Source of the DNA: a virus
Strand: one strand, 5' to 3'
IMG/VR virus record: IMGVR_UViG_3300025276_003870
Location: 1 to 20,288 of that record
DNA length: 20,288 nt
The position numbers and the translations under genes are program-made. The notes beneath the pieces are model-generated. The model had not been told where the DNA came from and made no database searches. It saw only the letters and a list, made by a program, of their open reading frames with translations. Shown piece by piece: positions 1-9,694 of this stretch. The stretch's first letter is position 1; each line of letters begins with the position of its first letter.

Positions 1-3000
1 GCTTCAATTTTATCGTCTGTGCCAGCATTACTAATATATGTATTACCTAAACTATCACCGTTTCCGATAGTAGCAAGATTTAATTTGTTATATCCTGGTC
101 TGTGAACACTTGCTGTATGGAACTGAAAACTTGCGTCTGTAACAGTAAATGTTTTAGCAGTTGTGTTAACATCTGCGGCTGAATAATATTTTGCTGGTAT
201 TGTATCAACTGATGATAAAGATCGTTCAGTTGTTAATGATACATTAGTGCCATTCGTTAAGCCTGTTAAATCTGTGCCTTTAAGTAATATTTTAGTACTG
301 CTTGGTGTTATACCAATAATTTCTGCTGAAGTGTCATGTCTTAATTCTGATTCAAAACTAACACGAGTATCACTGCCTAATCTGGCATATGATGTATTTG
401 TAATATTTGCTTCTGTTATATAGAATGTACCAGCACCCTTGTCAGCATAATCGATAGTTGCTACTTCTTTAACATTGTATGCTTTACCTACTGTTAATTG
501 TGCCGCTGTTGCTCCTGAACCAAAGAATCTTACTATGTCAGACGCATCGTTATCTGAACGTCTATTTTCTTCTAGTCCTTCTATATTGTCTACAACAATT
601 TGTACACTATTACTAACATTTGCTAGTCTTCTGTCCTTGGAAATTCCTGCCTTTCTAAAGTATTCAACATTAGCCAATGGTACCATTAATTTACCAAATA
701 TACGTCTAACGTATTCTTCAGATGTGTTAGGTGTTGCTTCTGTTATACTGCCTGTTGCTCCAGGTGAAATACTTAATATTTGTCTGTTAATTGGTTTTAA
801 CGGAACGTATGTACCTGTATAAACTGTTCTAGGTGTTGCTATTAATTGTTCGTTACTCCATCTTAAAACTATGTTTGCCAATTGAGCGTTTTTAACAACA
901 ACATGATTATCAAAATAAACCTTGCTGTCAGCATCGTCAATGTTATTGCCATCTGTATATCCACTTAGTGGTTGGCTAGTAAATAATCTAGTTTGTCCAT
1001 CTATTGTATCGACAAAGTTTTTAGCCGATAGCATGTTACCTGCTAAATCTTGCTCGCCATGTAATTCTAATTTATAAACATTCCAGTCTTCATTTTCTGC
1101 TTTTGCTAAATGTATATAATCGTCTTTACGTGGATCTGTAATTCTGCCTGATCCAATAGTGTCAGCAAAGTTTTGTATGTTATATGCCTCGAACTGAACG
1201 TTTGATCTGTTTACATAACCAGCATTTGGAATACTAAATTGTGTATTACTGCTTGTTGGCCAAATGCCTTTGTCAACTGTATTAGTTGGACGTCTAAGCA
1301 TTTCGCTAGTGTCGTCGATGTCAATTGTAATTCTATTATCTGCTGGGTTGTCTTTAACAACCTTATATGTTCTTTTGCTTGTAGTATTAGCAATCAATGT
1401 ATCGTTAGCAACTGATTTAATTGTTAGTTTAGATCCAGGTGTGTCAGTTATTAATGTATCAGCAAACTGTACTGTTCCCATTTCTGCTATAGTTATATTT
1501 GAACCAATAGTTGCGGTGTTGGCATACTGTGACACATTAGCAAAAGTAACTCTTGTTGTACCCGATATAGTATTTGAAACTGTAACTGCTCTATAATTAG
1601 GTGAGTTTTTAATTTCTGTGCCGTCTACATAAAATTCAATATACGGATATTGTCCGTCTACTTCAGCAATATTTGTATCAAGCATTTCAAAACTACCAGT
1701 CAAATCAACTGTAAATTTATCTAATGTTAATTTTTGATTTACCTGTCCAGCGTTTAATAACGTTGTTGATCTAGATCCGTTATCAAATGTGAAGAACGTG
1801 TTAGTAACTGTTGTTCCGCCGATAGTAACAATAATATCACTAGTGGTTGTATTGTTAGCAGTTTGTATAGGGAACCGTTGCTGTGGTTGGTATCTGCCTG
1901 CTGTCATGTTTAGTACACTTAATGATGTACTTGGGTTGCCACCTGGTAATGTGCTTTCCGCTAATTGGAAATCACTACCTCTAATAAATAATCTTTTGTC
2001 TCCACCGGAACGTAAAACGTTTATACTACCTGTATCACCTAATGTTGAACTTGTATTTGCTACTGGTACTCTTACAGAACTATCAGTATATAATTCAAAT
2101 TGTGATGTACTATGTGGAGTACTGGCTCTTGTTGGAGCATGGTTGACATAATAGTTGCCATTTGCTATACTAGTTAATCCTGATACAGTGACTAGGTCAA
2201 CATTAGCATCTTGATATGCTTCTCCGCCTGTAGCACTTCCTGTAAACGATGCTGTATTTGTATTAGCCGATACAGCCATTGCTTTGTCAGTGTATAACTG
2301 GTATTGTCTAGTAACGCCTGTTGCTTTAACATAATACATACTATTGTTTAAAGCATTGTATCCTGTACCTGTAACATTTTGTAAGAATACAGTATCTCCT
2401 GTGCTCCATGTATACGGTCCAATGCCAGCACTATCTAATGTTAGTACGGCTGGATCTGCCTTTGTAATACTTTGAATAGACGCATTTGCTCTACTAATAC
2501 TTGGTGGATTAAATCCGTGTACTGATCCAGTTGTTAGTGTTGCTGGACTTCCACCTACTACACTTGAAATTGTGTACACTTCTACGTCAGTGTCTAAGTC
2601 ACTAAATGCTACTACATCAGTAATAGCAAGTGTTGTTAATTGCTTGTTAATTTGTGTTACAGTATGCTCTAGTGTATTAGCATTTGCTAAGTCAATGTCC
2701 GCTGTTACGTTAGGTGTTTTAGTATAATCTGTAATAGATATATTTGATAACGCAGATGTTCCTGTTAATGGTACATCAACGTCGGCAGTACTAAATGCTA
2801 AACCGCTATGTAATATTTCGTCAATTCTAGCAACAACAATGTTACCTGTAATAACTGCGACATTTGGTTTGGCATTATAACCATCACCGCCACTAGTTAT
2901 TGTGACACTCTTTAATAAAGCATTAGCATATAATGTTGCTGTAGCCAATGCGGCATTTCCGCCTCCGGCTGGTGCGGTTATTTCAACTGATGGTGTTTTA

Positions 3001-6000
3001 AAGTAAGTTGTATTTCTTTCATATACAAAAATATTACTAACTGTGCCTGTTATATTTTCTGGGTATAATATTTCTACTTGCTGATTATCAGTAAGGAAAT
3101 CTTTTTGTCGTAATGTTATGTCCATGCTTTGATGATTAAATACATCACCGAACTCGCCACGTTTGATTGCCCACTCTTCGTTAATTTCTATATTTTTATT
3201 TGTATTAACAATATTAGATCTTAGTATGCTGGTAATAGAATTTGCTGTACCTTTATTTCTAATAGTACCTTTGTAGAAATCAAATTGTGCTGAATCCGAA
3301 AGCATTATGTTTGACAATGATGATGACTTATCAAAGCCAATTAATTGTCTTGCTAAATCAGATTTAGTAGGATCAATAGTTGTTTCTGATGGATCATGAT
3401 ATGTTCTGATGCTGTCCACTAGTAAATCAAAGTTAGGTAATACACTACCAGCACTTGAAATAATTAAACCTTCCGCACTATATCTACCGTCCCAATTTCT
3501 ACTTCGTTGAGTTAGAATACTTAATCTATCTTGTCGTATACCTAGTACATTGTCGTATACTAAATCATTAAACGAGGTTTTGTTATTAAACACAACCGCA
3601 TGTTCGACTAATTCTGTATGTAATAAGCACCCAGCCATTGTAGTTCCTGTTGGCGGTGTTATTGTTATTTTGTTATCTTCTCTAGTGATTCCGCAATTAG
3701 AAATATTAATACGTTTATTGTTATCATCAATTAAAGAATATTGTTCGTTAATGTTATTTGTTATTTCTGCTATCTTACCGCTAGTACTATTAAATATAAC
3801 TTCGTTAGCCATTGGGCTCAATACGATCGAATCATTACTAGTATGGTTCTCTGTTGTCCAGAATAAGAATCTCTTACCTGCTAATAGCCAATCACTTACA
3901 TTGCCTAAGCCAGATTCAAATTCGCCAAAGTCAAAGCCTGAAGCAATTTGATGTCTACCAATACTTACTAGTAAATCAAATACATCTGCGGCACTTTCAT
4001 AATGTTTGTTGTATGGTACCTTTGCTGTTTCGCTAAGTCCACGTTGGTAATACGTTGCCGATGCTCCGCCTATTGTAGGTATTGCTGGCAATCGTGTCCA
4101 TGATGTTGTTGTAAAACTTCCTGCTGGTATATCTTGTTTTGCTTGGTAGTAAGTACTGCCTAATTTTATGTAAGCATTTTCTGAATAGTTAACACTATTA
4201 TCAAACTGGCTAAATGATACAGGAGTACCGCCTTCGCTTACGTCTGCTACTGGGCCTGCTTTGTCGCTTGGTATAATATCAAACATCTGAGATGTTGTAT
4301 CATAACCTATAACTGAAAAGCCAGTTGATGTCTTAATAATTTTTACACCAGTATAAAAGTTACGTGAGTTATAGTTACTAGTGTGTAATGCTGTTATTAC
4401 ATCGTTTGTTGGTATTCTTTGTCCTGCTGAGAAACCATCAACACTAATACTGTCACTGTAAACTTTTAAGTTTTTATCATTAATAAATCCACCAAACTTA
4501 TGCCCCAGTCTAGTATTAATAGTTCTTATAGGATCACCTATTTCAGTGTTTGAACTAAGTGTCTGGAATTTTAAATAACTGTCTAGTAATGTAGTAGCAC
4601 CAAATTTAATATTAATATTATTATCGATGTCAACATACCCATGCGGTGTATAATTAGTATACCCGTTTCTGACTCTTGTTGATTTACTTACTGACTGATG
4701 CGTTTGAGCAGAGTATCTTACTCTGTCTGATTTGTCTGTATACACTGACATGAACAATGCTGGCCTGGCCAAGTACATTGCTTCTGCTACGGCAAATGGA
4801 TAGTATGAACTTTTCTTCCAGGCATATTCTGCCGGACTGCCGTCACCAAATTTCCAGTTGTTACGAATTTCTAAATCTGTTGCTGTTGTAGTAGTATACA
4901 TCAAGTCTTGTGGTGATTTTAAATTACCACTAGCATCAACTGGTATTACTAACCCGGGTCTTGCCCAACGTTTGTGATATCCTTTTTGACTGCCTGCTGG
5001 TATATAACCATTTGTTACATTAGTCCAAAATGCTGTATACGAACTTGTTATTGCTGTTGGGTAACTAGTAGCCCACCATGATGGCTTTTTAACAAATCCA
5101 AACATTTCCCACGGTGTGGTATTTGGAGTTTGTGTATCATAGTAGTGATCAAATATGCCTCTCCAGTGACCTGGTGTAGTATATCCTAAACTGTAGTTCC
5201 ATGTAAATTCGTTTGCTGTATCAATAGTGCCGTTGTTTCTCCAATCAACACCTGTTGCTCTGGCCCACTTGTTAAAGTTATTTTCTAATAAGTCGTTAAC
5301 TTCGTACCAGTTGTAATCTGATTTATTATAATGTGACGGTCTTATTGTTTTTGTAAAACAATACTCGTCGTTGAAATCTGCTGTACGATATTCTGCTTTA
5401 ATATTATTGTATATTATTTTTTCTAGATCTAATATAATGTTATCAATCTTTTCATTTTGTCTAGGTACATAACTACCGTCATGACATCTAATAACATCTA
5501 AGTCTACTTGGTAAGAAGTGTCTGTTATAAACGCTGGTTCATACGCAGGATACATACCTAGTTTAGATAAACTTGCTGGTATTAATGCTGATTCTGAATC
5601 TTCGTATACATTTAAAGTTAATACATCGCCTACTGTTAAACTAATACTAGTTTTTAATTTGATGTCAAATGGTAGATACGAATCTATTGTAAAGTCTTTT
5701 TCAGACACTAACACTTCGTTACCGTGTGTTATTGTATATAAATTTGTATCTAGTGCTACATTGGCCGTATTACTAAATGTATAATCAACTACGGAAACAT
5801 CGCTAACTGTAATACTACTTGTTGTAGAGTTTGTTCCTATAGGTGCCATGTATGTTAATTTGTGAGCATCCTTGGAAACTTTAGAACTTTTTATTGTTTT
5901 TAATATAGTATCAATAATGTTTAAATTTGTTTGACTTAGGTAATCGTTATTGTTTAAATATATTTCAGACGATGCGATAAACTTGTTTTTAAATTTAACG

Positions 6001-9000
6001 TATTCGTTATTTCCAAATCTCAAAGCATGTAAAAAATCTCTGCTTGTGGATCTGGATAGATACATTGGTGTAAGCAAGTCATCAGCAGTCTGCGATATAG
6101 TTGCTTGACTAATACCTAAATTCTTAGCAGTATCTTTATAATTGTTAGCACCACTTAGTGATCCTACAAAACCTGTTTGGTTAAGCATGATTGTATGGAA
6201 ATGATCTAGCATGTCTCCAAACGCAACACTAGAAATTTCTGTATTTTGCGGATTGTGTTTTAATGTGCCTGGGATTTCAAAATATCCATAAGCATCAATA
6301 GTTGTTAATCTGTCATCAGTAGTAAAAGTTGAAATAGTAATAATGTCGCCTTTTGCTAATTTAATACTACTGCCAAACTTTATTCCTTGATTTTCTGTTA
6401 CTAATGTATAATCTGTACCTAATGCTAATCGCTTAGTGTTTAATGAAACATTAATATCATTGTTGTGCGGTATAGCACTTGATACAAATACAGTATCGTC
6501 TTTGGTTAAGTCAGTAACCTGAATGATATCTTCCACATACTGCTTTGATGTTGTGGGATAACTGTTTTCAAAATAATCAAAGTTACTAATGTTAAAATCA
6601 CCAGCAGTAATATTGCTATTTGCTGTGAAGTATTGATTATCAAGTTTTACAACTTCTCCGGTGAGATATGTTGTAGTGTTACTGAAGTCTCTATAGTTAG
6701 TTGGCAAACTTACTGGATGCCAGTTGTTTCTAAATAACGAGTTATCGTTGCCTTTGTAATCTTGGTTTAAATCTTTATAATATAAGTAACCCGGTAATGT
6801 AATTGCTGTTGCTGTTGGAGTTGCTTTATATGTTACTGTATGAGTGGCTACATGGTTTGTAAATGTTGGCTCACTGCTGAACTTACCACTTTGGTAAACT
6901 ATATTTGCTTTTAATGTAGTATCATATGCGCCAGTTGTATCACTAGTATTGTATGTAAAAACTGGACAACCTGTGAAATCACTGCTTGGATATTTTGCTA
7001 TGTTATCAACGGCAATACCTACATCATCGTATAATGTAAATTTAGGTGCTTGTTGAAGTTTCATTTTTTGTTGTGCTGGTTGCCAACGTGTGCCATTCCA
7101 GTAATAATCTTTACCAGCATTAGTTCCGCCAGTACTGAATACATGTCCGTCTGTTACAATATTTGCCGACAATGCCGTAACATCATCAAACTGTATTAAT
7201 CCACTGTTATCAACAATTTTATAAATTTTCTTAGCAACGTCTAATTCGTTGTTTGGGAAAATAATAGTTGAGCCTTCGCTACCACTACTACTGTTAATAG
7301 GAAAGCCAATTGCTAATCCTTCTAATTCTTCTTTTGGTTTATCAGCAACAATATCAACTGTTGATATAAACGAATTACCCCAATGGTATAATTCTAAATC
7401 TCTTTGAAATTCAATAATTGGTCTTGTGGCTCTAATTGCGCCAGACGGAATACTGAAATTAGTTGTATTATCTTTTAATGGTTCTCTAAGAGCATCTACA
7501 TGATACCAGTAGTTTAATCTGCTCCATGGGTTTTTGTTTTTAGCACCACGTTGTATAACGTAGTAATCAGCAACATTTTGTATTGGGGTATTATCCCAAC
7601 TACCTAAATCCCAAGCATAACTTAATACACTTCCTGAAGTACTAACATCAAATTTTAATACTTCAATATTTGCTGTATCAAATGCTGTTAGAGCCTGTGC
7701 CGCTGTTTGTGTCGAACCATTAGCAGATATAAATGTTGTGTAACCAGGTATATTAAATTTACCATTACGTGGTTGTGTAAAGTTACCTGCTGACTTAACA
7801 CCGCCGTATCCTGTATCGCCTGTAGCAATATAAAAAGTTTTTGTGTCCGGTGTTCCTACGACTGATGTAATTGTGCCTGAGGCCAATGAACCTAATGCTT
7901 TATCAAAAAATAAATCTGCTCCGGCTGTTACACTTAATTGTTCTGAATAAAGTTGTACATTTGTTTTTGTAGAATCGCCGTAGTTTATAAATGTAGCATT
8001 TGTATCTTGTAGTACCGCGGTGCCACTTGACAGAACAATATCAAACGTAGTAGATGTTTTGTTACTGATAGCAAACGTCTGGTTTTCAATGTTACCTGTG
8101 TCGATTGCTTTAGTAAATCCTGCTAGTCCTGATGTATTGTTAGTGCCTATAAAGTTATTGTTTCTAGCATCTGCTGTTGTACTTGCTATAGTTACAGCAT
8201 TACCGTTTGCTTCTGTTAATTTTAAACTGTTTGCTGTTGCTGTGGCTGATAAATTTGGTATGCCTTTGTTATTAATAGCATCCATTATGTCTAACGGTGA
8301 CGCGATAATTGCCGCATCGGCAACGCCTGTATAAGTTGTAAGGTCCATTACTTTTAGATCAGAACCTGTAGTTCCGCTATCTAGAGTAATTGTTTTAGTG
8401 CCTGAACCACTGTTAATTGTAAACACTGGTACTTGGTTACTAAAACTTATAGTGCCCTGTGAGCCTGGAAAAATTACAATAGATCCATTTAAAACAACAT
8501 TGGTTGCGTTTACTGTTGTTACAGTAGCCTGTCCGCCCTCAGGATGTATTACTTTTGCTCCTGGGTATATGTCATTTGTGCTGTTAAGATATAATGTATT
8601 AGTTAATACTTCTGGATCAACTGCACTGTTTTTACCAGCATTGCTAAATGTAGACGCAATATTTAAAGTTGTTGTTGGCGCACTACCGTCTGTTAATGTT
8701 ATGTATGCTCCAACGAAACCATATGCTGTTGTACTAGCATCGCTTTTAACTTTGTTAGTTATATCAAACGTGTTAAGTCTAATATGGTTAGTGTTATTTA
8801 CTTGCTGTCCATAGTCGCCTGTGAACGTTGCTGTTATTGTAGAACCATTTGCTGTTAAGTCTGCTGGTCTATCAATTTTAAATTCGTGTATAGCAGTATT
8901 GACATTTGTGTTTGCTAATGTTAAAATGTTAGCAAGTACACTTGCGCCTACTGTATCGTTTTTACTGTGAGTACCGGTGCCTCCGGCATTTGGTACAGCA

Positions 9001-9692
9001 TTAGCATCAAATGGCTGTGTCTTGAATTCGCCATAAGCACTTATTGAAAGTGCTGTTGTAGGTACATCAACAAAAGAAATATTTTGCCCTACACCTTCAA
9101 CAATGTATGATTTACCAACTTGGTACGCAGTACCACTTACATATGATCCTGTAAATTGTACAACCATGCCAGTTTTAAAAACTATACTGTTTGGTGAAGT
9201 GTATGTTGTTAACCCAACAATATTATCAATTACTACACTTACTGACGCATTACCTAAAACCTGTATAGGCTCTGGACCTGCTGAATACCAGTAGTAATTT
9301 TGATAATTTATAAATTTGTCTAAGTCAATTGGTGGAGCAAAGTTATATTGCTCTGATTTAAATATTCTATCATGGTTACCAACTAAGCCACCGGACGATC
9401 TATGATTAAATATGAAATCTTCATAAAATACAAAGTTGTCTGCGTCACCAGTACTTTTGTTTACTGTTGTTGCTGTTGGTTCTAAATTATAATATTCTCT
9501 GTTTGGCGCAGGTTGTTCTACAAATATAGTATTTGTATTGTTGTCCACACCTGGTATTTTTTTACCAATGTAACCATTTACTTCTTCAATATTGGCTTTT
9601 GAAAATAATTGTTCAATAGTACTTTCAAAGAAGTTCTTGTTAACACCTGTTTGGTGTTGTATCGGTAATAGATCAAAATATTTGTTAGTCAT
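1..9692 (-). CDS. giant phage structural protein next to gp6 (partial, C-terminus beyond window)
   Basis: An uninterrupted reading frame runs from the ATG at 9692 to the left edge, giving 3230 full codons with no stop seen by hand translation. The N-terminus begins MTNKYFDLLP. Features of large marine T4-like virion proteins, as I remember that family, are an N-terminal block (about residues 1-140) with FAPPIDLDKFINYQNYYW, a WSRLNYWYH block near residue 720, a tryptophan-rich block with PWEMFGFVKKPSWW near residue 1520, and a glycine-rich GGDGYNAKP block near residue 2265. From about residue 2400 there are repeated beta-rich units of the 'TGDxVxxxxV ... LYTD' type. In T4 the gene after gp6 is gp7 (about 1030 residues), so this may be a greatly enlarged wedge protein or fibre anchor; that role is inferred from position. 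The start overlaps the gp6 stop by one base (TAATG), which implies coupled translation. Coding status is very secure, exact function is not. Confidence 0.85.
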   Translation of the reverse strand, partial: MTNKYFDLLPIQHQTGVNKNFFESTIEQLFSKANIEEVNGYIGKKIPGVDNNTNTIFVEQPAPNREYYNLEPTATTVNKSTGDADNFVFYEDFIFNHRSSGGLVGNHDRIFKSEQYNFAPPIDLDKFINYQNYYWYSAGPEPIQVLGNASVSVVIDNIVGLTTYTSPNSIVFKTGMVVQFTGSYVSGTAYQVGKSYIVEGVGQNISFVDVPTTALSISAYGEFKTQPFDANAVPNAGGTGTHSKNDTVGASVLANILTLANTNVNTAIHEFKIDRPADLTANGSTITATFTGDYGQQVNNTNHIRLNTFDITNKVKSDASTTAYGFVGAYITLTDGSAPTTTLNIASTFSNAGKNSAVDPEVLTNTLYLNSTNDIYPGAKVIHPEGGQATVTTVNATNVVLNGSIVIFPGSQGTISFSNQVPVFTINSGSGTKTITLDSGTTGSDLKVMDLTTYTGVADAAIIASPLDIMDAINNKGIPNLSATATANSLKLTEANGNAVTIASTTADARNNNFIGTNNTSGLAGFTKAIDTGNIENQTFAISNKTSTTFDIVLSSGTAVLQDTNATFINYGDSTKTNVQLYSEQLSVTAGADLFFDKALGSLASGTITSVVGTPDTKTFYIATGDTGYGGVKSAGNFTQPRNGKFNIPGYTTFISANGSTQTAAQALTAFDTANIEVLKFDVSTSGSVLSYAWDLGSWDNTPIQNVADYYVIQRGAKNKNPWSRLNYWYHVDALREPLKDNTTNFSIPSGAIRATRPIIEFQRDLELYHWGNSFISTVDIVADKPKEELEGLAIGFPINSSSGSEGSTIIFPNNELDVAKKIYKIVDNSGLIQFDDVTALSANIVTDGHVFSTGGTNAGKDYYWNGTRWQPAQQKMKLQQAPKFTLYDDVGIAVDNIAKYPSSDFTGCPVFTYNTSDTTGAYDTTLKANIVYQSGKFSSEPTFTNHVATHTVTYKATPTATAITLPGYLYYKDLNQDYKGNDNSLFRNNWHPVSLPTNYRDFSNTTTYLTGEVVKLDNQYFTANSNITAGDFNISNFDYFENSYPTTSKQYVEDIIQVTDLTKDDTVFVSSAIPHNNDINVSLNTKRLALGTDYTLVTENQGIKFGSSIKLAKGDIITISTFTTDDRLTTIDAYGYFEIPGTLKHNPQNTEISSVAFGDMLDHFHTIMLNQTGFVGSLSGANNYKDTAKNLGISQATISQTADDLLTPMYLSRSTSRDFLHALRFGNNEYVKFKNKFIASSEIYLNNNDYLSQTNLNIIDTILKTIKSSKVSKDAHKLTYMAPIGTNSTTSSITVSDVSVVDYTFSNTANVALDTNLYTITHGNEVLVSEKDFTIDSYLPFDIKLKTSISLTVGDVLTLNVYEDSESALIPASLSKLGMYPAYEPAFITDTSYQVDLDVIRCHDGSYVPRQNEKIDNIILDLEKIIYNNIKAEYRTADFNDEYCFTKTIRPSHYNKSDYNWYEVNDLLENNFNKWARATGVDWRNNGTIDTANEFTWNYSLGYTTPGHWRGIFDHYYDTQTPNTTPWEMFGFVKKPSWWATSYPTAITSSYTAFWTNVTNGYIPAGSQKGYHKRWARPGLVIPVDASGNLKSPQDLMYTTTTATDLEIRNNWKFGDGSPAEYAWKKSSYYPFAVAEAMYLARPALFMSVYTDKSDRVRYSAQTHQSVSKSTRVRNGYTNYTPHGYVDIDNNINIKFGATTLLDSYLKFQTLSSNTEIGDPIRTINTRLGHKFGGFINDKNLKVYSDSISVDGFSAGQRIPTNDVITALHTSNYNSRNFYTGVKIIKTSTGFSVIGYDTTSQMFDIIPSDKAGPVADVSEGGTPVSFSQFDNSVNYSENAYIKLGSTYYQAKQDIPAGSFTTTSWTRLPAIPTIGGASATYYQRGLSETAKVPYNKHYESAADVFDLLVSIGRHQIASGFDFGEFESGLGNVSDWLLAGKRFLFWTTENHTSNDSIVLSPMANEVIFNSTSGKIAEITNNINEQYSLIDDNNKRINISNCGITREDNKITITPPTGTTMAGCLLHTELVEHAVVFNNKTSFNDLVYDNVLGIRQDRLSILTQRSRNWDGRYSAEGLIISSAGSVLPNFDLLVDSIRTYHDPSETTIDPTKSDLARQLIGFDKSSSLSNIMLSDSAQFDFYKGTIRNKGTANSITSILRSNIVNTNKNIEINEEWAIKRGEFGDVFNHQSMDITLRQKDFLTDNQQVEILYPENITGTVSNIFVYERNTTYFKTPSVEITAPAGGGNAALATATLYANALLKSVTITSGGDGYNAKPNVAVITGNIVVARIDEILHSGLAFSTADVDVPLTGTSALSNISITDYTKTPNVTADIDLANANTLEHTVTQINKQLTTLAITDVVAFSDLDTDVEVYTISSVVGGSPATLTTGSVHGFNPPSISRANASIQSITKADPAVLTLDSAGIGPYTWSTGDTVFLQNVTGTGYNALNNSMYYVKATGVTRQYQLYTDKAMAVSANTNTASFTGSATGGEAYQDANVDLVTVSGLTSIANGNYYVNHAPTRASTPHSTSQFELYTDSSVRVPVANTSSTLGDTGSINVLRSGGDKRLFIRGSDFQLAESTLPGGNPSTSLSVLNMTAGRYQPQQRFPIQTANNTTTSDIIVTIGGTTVTNTFFTFDNGSRSTTLLNAGQVNQKLTLDKFTVDLTGSFEMLDTNIAEVDGQYPYIEFYVDGTEIKNSPNYRAVTVSNTISGTTRVTFANVSQYANTATIGSNITIAEMGTVQFADTLITDTPGSKLTIKSVANDTLIANTTSKRTYKVVKDNPADNRITIDIDDTSEMLRRPTNTVDKGIWPTSSNTQFSIPNAGYVNRSNVQFEAYNIQNFADTIGSGRITDPRKDDYIHLAKAENEDWNVYKLELHGEQDLAGNMLSAKNFVDTIDGQTRLFTSQPLSGYTDGNNIDDADSKVYFDNHVVVKNAQLANIVLRWSNEQLIATPRTVYTGTYVPLKPINRQILSISPGATGSITEATPNTSEEYVRRIFGKLMVPLANVEYFRKAGISKDRRLANVSNSVQIVVDNIEGLEENRRSDNDASDIVRFFGSGATAAQLTVGKAYNVKEVATIDYADKGAGTFYITEANITNTSYARLGSDTRVSFESELRHDTSAEIIGITPSSTKILLKGTDLTGLTNGTNVSLTTERSLSSVDTIPAKYYSAADVNTTAKTFTVTDASFQFHTASVHRPGYNKLNLATIGNGDSLGNTYISNAGTDDKIE
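2044..2454 (-). repeat. two diverged tandem protein repeats inside the giant gene
   Basis: Two adjacent units of about 70 residues share a pattern. The first (2251-2454) reads GDTVFLQNVTGTGYNALNNS, then YYV, then QLYTDKAMAV. The second (2044-2250) reads DLVTVSGLTSIANGNYYV, then FELYTDSSVRV. The common scheme is a hydrophobic 'D-x-V-x-(V/L)-x-x-(V/L)' strand, an N-x-x-YYV turn and an (Q/E)LYTD strand. They are protein-level repeats with no obvious DNA identity, so the duplication is old. This kind of unit is common in phage fibre and baseplate proteins. Confidence 0.55.
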
Positions 9693-9694
9693 TA
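9690..9694 (-). promoter_or_regulatory. TAATG stop-start overlap, gp6 to giant gene
   Basis: The TAA of gp6 (9692-9694) shares its last A with the ATG of the giant gene (9690-9692). Only a weak purine stretch (GGAAGC) lies upstream, so the start probably depends on ribosomes finishing gp6. Confidence 0.7.

Noticed and set aside
475-9294. Several plus-strand open frames of 60-138 codons opposite the giant gene
   Set aside because: They are hydrophobic, valine- and leucine-rich antisense translations of the giant gene, lack consistent ribosome-binding sites and resemble no protein family.
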